Below are positions 35,330 to 37,612 of a stretch of DNA of 37,612 bases, in pieces. Source of the DNA: Granulicella sp. S190 (GTDB lineage: Bacteria; Acidobacteriota; Terriglobia; Terriglobales; Acidobacteriaceae). How positions within the stretch are numbered: the first letter of the stretch is position 1; every line of letters begins with the position of its first letter. The stretch is from the NCBI RefSeq assembly GCF_009766095.1, contig NZ_LMUD01000023.1:288055-325666 (forward strand), in the 5' to 3' direction. The position numbers and the translations under genes were made by a program. The notes below the pieces were generated by a model. The model searched no databases, was not told the origin of the DNA, and was given only the letters and a program-made list of their open reading frames with translations.

Positions 35330-36232
35330 GTGAGTGTTTTTAAAAGAGGTTTGAACGACAATTTCATCGCGGCGCTAGCAGAGCTCGCGCAGAAGCCCGG
35401 CTGGTGGCGCGATGTGCTCGCCGACGCTTCACTGATCATCGGAATTCGCGATGAAAAGTTTGACGTCTATTGGAATGGACAATCGCTTTTCAACGCCGAC
35501 TTTCAGGGCGGAAGAGTGAATGTCAACACACATGTTAAGTATTTGCTCGATCCGGACCGATCAGATCGGGTCGCCTTCGACGAAAACGGCAACTTTCATG
35601 AGGTGACGACGCCGATGCTTACGCGCTACACTTCGGGCACGTTGAGCAAATTGAAGAGGGCTGCTGACTTGTTCTCGGGAATGGAAAAGCAAGGAGTACA
35701 CGCCATTGTCCGGGCCAACGAGAACATCATCGATGTCGAGATTAGGCTCGATGCAAGAGATCTAGATTCAGACCGTGACCAGCCGAGGATTGATATCGCC
35801 GCGTTCGAACAACGGCCCGACGGTGTCGAACTCGTGTTCTGGGAGGCGAAGCTGTTCGCCAACAAGGAGCTTCGTGCTGCGGGACCCGCACCCGTAGTCA
35901 AGCAGATCAAAGAATATCAACAGGTCCTGCAAGCGCGACAACTCGACGTGCTCTCTTCGTATCGTCGCGTTGCCAAGAATCTGGTCGCAATTGCGCAAAT
36001 GAGCGGCGTCCGCGTAGTCGGATCTGCAATTCAAGCGGTCTCAGATGGGGAGGAGCTGAGGATGAGCTCTACGGCCAACGTCGGCCTCGTCATTTTTGGT
36101 TTCGACGCTGATCAAAAGGCAGTGGGCGGGATCGGTCACAAACATTTTGAGAAATTGAAAGCGGAACTTGGCGAAAAAATGTTGCGCGCGAGCGGCGTTG
36201 CCGATGGTTTGAAGCTCTGTCTCTTGGGTTGA
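35330..36232 (+). CDS. PD-(D/E)XK nuclease-like protein with QxxxY motif
   Basis: The 300-residue protein starts at GTG 35330, with GGTGGAGG ideally spaced upstream. I recognise no named family in its N-terminal part (GLNDNFIAALAELA, GWWRDVLADASLIIGIRDE, VYWNGQSLF). The centre has the parts of a PD-(D/E)XK active site: Glu137 in IDVEIRL, Asp155 in RIDIAAFE, the Glu172-Ala-Lys174 of FWEAK, then Gln192-IKE-Tyr196, the QxxxY motif of RecB-like nucleases. That set in this order is strong evidence for a DNA-cleaving fold. The C-terminal third (VGLVIFGFDADQKAVGGIGHKHF) could be a regulatory domain. The 62-bp gap and common strand suggest co-expression with the beta-CASP gene. It is probably a defence or genome-maintenance nuclease of the element. 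Confidence 0.72.
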   Translation: MSVFKRGLNDNFIAALAELAQKPGWWRDVLADASLIIGIRDEKFDVYWNGQSLFNADFQGGRVNVNTHVKYLLDPDRSDRVAFDENGNFHEVTTPMLTRYTSGTLSKLKRAADLFSGMEKQGVHAIVRANENIIDVEIRLDARDLDSDRDQPRIDIAAFEQRPDGVELVFWEAKLFANKELRAAGPAPVVKQIKEYQQVLQARQLDVLSSYRRVAKNLVAIAQMSGVRVVGSAIQAVSDGEELRMSSTANVGLVIFGFDADQKAVGGIGHKHFEKLKAELGEKMLRASGVADGLKLCLLG

Positions 36233-36342
36233 AATCGGCGGATGACGCGGGTTTGCGGCAGAGAGCGAGCGCATTAAGTACCTGTCTCCGAGCCCCGAAA
36301 GCAGAGCCTGGGCACCGGGCAACAGGGATTGTCTAAAGTTAG

Positions 36343-36603
36343 CTATTCGGAGGGGAACAGGTCGCTCCAGATGGGATTTGTAAAGGCTCCATCCCCTGCG
36401 ATGTCCCACACGGCAAATCGCGCCCATTTCCAGCGGGGTGTGTCAATTCTCCCCATAAAGGTCTCGGCAAAACCAGTCGGAAATCGCGTTGAGATCACCT
36501 TCAACGGCATGCGGGGCGGCATCTTCACCGGCTCGCTTCGTTCCAAGGATCTGGTTTGCGCCAAGTCGAAAAGAGGTGCAGTGGGCGTTTTCGTATCCAA
36601 CAT
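36343..36603 (-). CDS. 86-residue protein coupled to an MbcA/ParS-type antitoxin, unknown function
   Basis: The ATG at 36601-36603 lies four bases after the antitoxin stop codon, behind GCAGGAG, so translation is probably coupled. I know no family for it: it starts MLDTKTPTAPLFDLAQ, contains a KMPPRMPLKVISTRFPTGF segment and ends with RWKWARFAVWDIAGDGAF and TNPIWSDLFPSE, rich in Trp and Phe. It has no membrane helix. Usual partners of this antitoxin class are RES-domain toxins of about 150-230 residues; this protein is shorter and shows none of the RES residues that I could identify. It could be a novel toxin, an accessory protein, or the remnant of a larger gene. The overlapping plus-strand frame (36329-36667) is less likely to be real. 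Confidence 0.5.
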   Translation of the reverse strand: MLDTKTPTAPLFDLAQTRSLERSEPVKMPPRMPLKVISTRFPTGFAETFMGRIDTPRWKWARFAVWDIAGDGAFTNPIWSDLFPSE

Positions 36604-36607
36604 CCTG

Positions 36608-37000
36608 CTAGGCTCCTGCGATAAAGGCCCTGGCAGCTCCCAGAACCTTAGGTGCGATCTCGTCTAAATTGCCCTCTTTCAAGAGACGTAATGGAACTTT
36701 ATCCCCCAACTCCGGGTTGACTCCGGTCAACCATGCCTGAACGACCCGAGGTGAATCGTGTTCGTTTAGGGTCCGCGCAACTTGGTACGCGAAACGAAGG
36801 CGAGCTTCCACATCGCCGTACGGTTCAACCCCAGCTATCCAACGGTCGAGCGCCCGAACGTCTTTCACGCCCGCTATATAGGCCGTGAGCTTGCGACCGA
36901 TCACATCACTGAGGCGCTTAACAAGCTCCTGCCACGAGAGTGTTAGGGCTTCACGATGAGCGGCAAGATCTGGTCTCGGAAGAGCACCTGCGGTAACCAC
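36608..37000 (-). CDS. Antitoxin with Xre/MbcA/ParS-like toxin-binding domain
   Basis: The protein of 130 residues starts at GTG 36998-37000 (VTAGALPRPDLAAHREAL), chosen because GAGGGG lies eight bases upstream; the frame is open 16 codons further. Its N-terminal half has the DNA-binding helix set (LSWQELVKRLSDVIGRKLTAYIAGVKDVRALDRWIAG) and its C-terminal half the MbcA/ParS-type toxin-binding pattern (RLRFAYQVARTLNEHDSPRVVQAWLTGVNPELGDKVPLRLL). This is the antitoxin of RES-type toxin-antitoxin pairs, which act by degrading NAD. A promoter is visible just upstream. The gene downstream, normally the toxin, is an 86-residue protein of unknown type. The operon faces against the nuclease genes. 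Confidence 0.82.
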   Translation of the reverse strand: MVTAGALPRPDLAAHREALTLSWQELVKRLSDVIGRKLTAYIAGVKDVRALDRWIAGVEPYGDVEARLRFAYQVARTLNEHDSPRVVQAWLTGVNPELGDKVPLRLLKEGNLDEIAPKVLGAARAFIAGA

Positions 37001-37037
37001 TATGAATCCCCTCTTTACAGTAGTGTCACAGATTATT

Positions 37038-37066
37038 GTTATAATCACAAGCTAATCACGCACCAA
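37038..37066 (-). promoter_or_regulatory. Promoter of the antitoxin operon
   Basis: On the minus strand TTGGTG (37061-37066) and TATAAC (37038-37043) are separated by exactly 17 bases, an acceptable -35/-10 pair; TATAAC matches the -10 consensus at five of six positions. The likely start of transcription lies about 30 bases before the GTG, which carries its own GAGGGG ribosome site. Autoregulation by the antitoxin would be expected for this family, but I found no clear long palindrome. Confidence 0.6.
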
Positions 37067-37247
37067 TAACATTTATATTACAGCACATAAGCGGAGGAAG
37101 ACTTTTAGGGTCGCCGGGTGCCATACACACTTGCCGGATGTACCCTGCATTCAAACCCCACGATTTATGATACTTAGGAGTCAAAGAACAGCTGAGAACG
37201 GGACTGAACAATGGATGATGCACGCGCTGTTCGTATAGGTAATGACC

Positions 37248-37612
37248 ATGCATGAAATTAGCTGCCCGCATTGCGGAAAAGCATTCAAGATTGACGAGGC
37301 GGGGTACGCAGACATTCTGAAGCAGGTGCGAGATGGCGATTTCGCGCGCCAGTTGCACGAGCGGCTCGAGTTGGCAGAACAAGACAAGCTGAACGCCGTC
37401 GAACTCGCCCAAACGAAGGCCGCCAGTGAATCGCAAAAGGACGCCGCAGCCAAGGACGCTCAGATTCAGGGACTGACGGCCAAGCTCGATGCCGAAGAAG
37501 CCGCGCGTAAGCTCGCCGTGACGGAAGCCCGTAGCGTCGTGGAGAAAGAGCGCGATGCGCTCGCAAACGAACTTCAACTCGCCAAGCAAGACAAGCTGAA
37601 CGCCATCGAACT
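37248..37612 (+). CDS. DUF2130 family protein, N-terminal part (cut by window edge)
   Basis: The ATG at 37248 (MHEISCPHCGKAFKIDEAGYA) is preceded by AGGT at a good distance; another ATG two codons earlier is possible. The protein opens with a CPHC zinc-ribbon-like pair, then DILKQVRDGDFARQLHERLELAE, and runs into a long Ala/Glu/Lys/Gln coiled coil. This is the N-terminal pattern of DUF2130 proteins, whose C-terminal domain (beyond the window) is a restriction-endonuclease-like fold. The coiled coil has an internal repeat: QDKLNAVEL appears again as QDKLNAIE 69 residues later, with near-identical DNA 207 bp apart. The window ends inside the second copy. Function unknown; a nuclease or DNA-binding role is inferred from family membership. 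Confidence 0.8.
   Translation, partial: MHEISCPHCGKAFKIDEAGYADILKQVRDGDFARQLHERLELAEQDKLNAVELAQTKAASESQKDAAAKDAQIQGLTAKLDAEEAARKLAVTEARSVVEKERDALANELQLAKQDKLNAIE

Noticed and set aside
36329..36667. 112-codon plus-strand frame opposite the antitoxin's partner
   Set aside because: It overlaps the antitoxin's end, lacks a good ribosome site and has no family pattern. The minus-strand frame is coupled to the antitoxin and more plausible, though not certain.

Overview
The window looks like chromosomal DNA of a member of the Acidobacteriota, probably class Terriglobia (Edaphobacter/Granulicella/Terriglobus type). This is inferred from the mix of protein types: an exported carboxypeptidase-regulatory-like protein, an S9B dipeptidyl peptidase, a DUF4230 protein, an ankyrin-LssY_C protein and the ArsR/AHSA1/DUF1801 operon. 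It is not proven by any marker gene. There is no rRNA, CRISPR array or complete tRNA gene, and I recognise no transposase or integrase gene.

Positions 1-12,700 hold conserved chromosomal genes, mostly on the minus strand and with strongly GC-biased codons: fabD (cut by the left edge), a small membrane protein, a DUF4230 protein, an exported dipeptidyl peptidase IV, a small lineage-II chlorite-dismutase-family haem protein, CTP synthase (pyrG), an exported carboxypeptidase-regulatory-like protein and an NAD(P)-binding epimerase-like protein. A plus-strand operon arsR-AHSA1-small membrane protein-DUF1801 follows, headed by a 26-bp perfect palindrome that overlaps its promoter. Then come an exported ankyrin/LssY_C protein and a YraN-like protein.

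Positions 12,800-32,300 are dominated by an exopolysaccharide or O-antigen cluster. It makes GDP-L-fucose (gmd, fcl) and UDP-galactofuranose (glf). It carries a galactofuranosyltransferase-like GT2, an alpha-1,2-fucosyltransferase-like GT11, three more GT2 enzymes, a GT-like protein of unclear family, a methyltransferase, a membrane sulfatase-like enzyme, a Wzx-type flippase, a Wzy-like polymerase/ligase, a Wzz chain-length regulator and a secreted beta-propeller-like lipoprotein. Genes alternate between strands in short modules. Two vestigial C-terminal pieces of GT2 genes (about 19,870-20,060 and 23,682-23,805) show that the cluster has lost or exchanged glycosyltransferase genes.

Positions 32,900-37,612 look like the left end of an integrated element. 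At 32,915-32,962 lies the 3' part of a CAU-anticodon tRNA gene without its 5' half, the typical scar left when an element integrates into a tRNA gene. Its orientation places the element to the right and the intact tRNA beyond the window. Inside are a DUF433-like small protein, a beta-CASP metallo-beta-lactamase (RNase J-like) gene followed 62 bp later by a PD-(D/E)XK nuclease with a QxxxY motif, an Xre/MbcA/ParS-type antitoxin with an unusual 86-residue downstream partner, and the start of a DUF2130 protein. The beta-CASP/PD-(D/E)XK pair and the antitoxin pair are the best candidates here for an undescribed defence or nucleic-acid-processing system.
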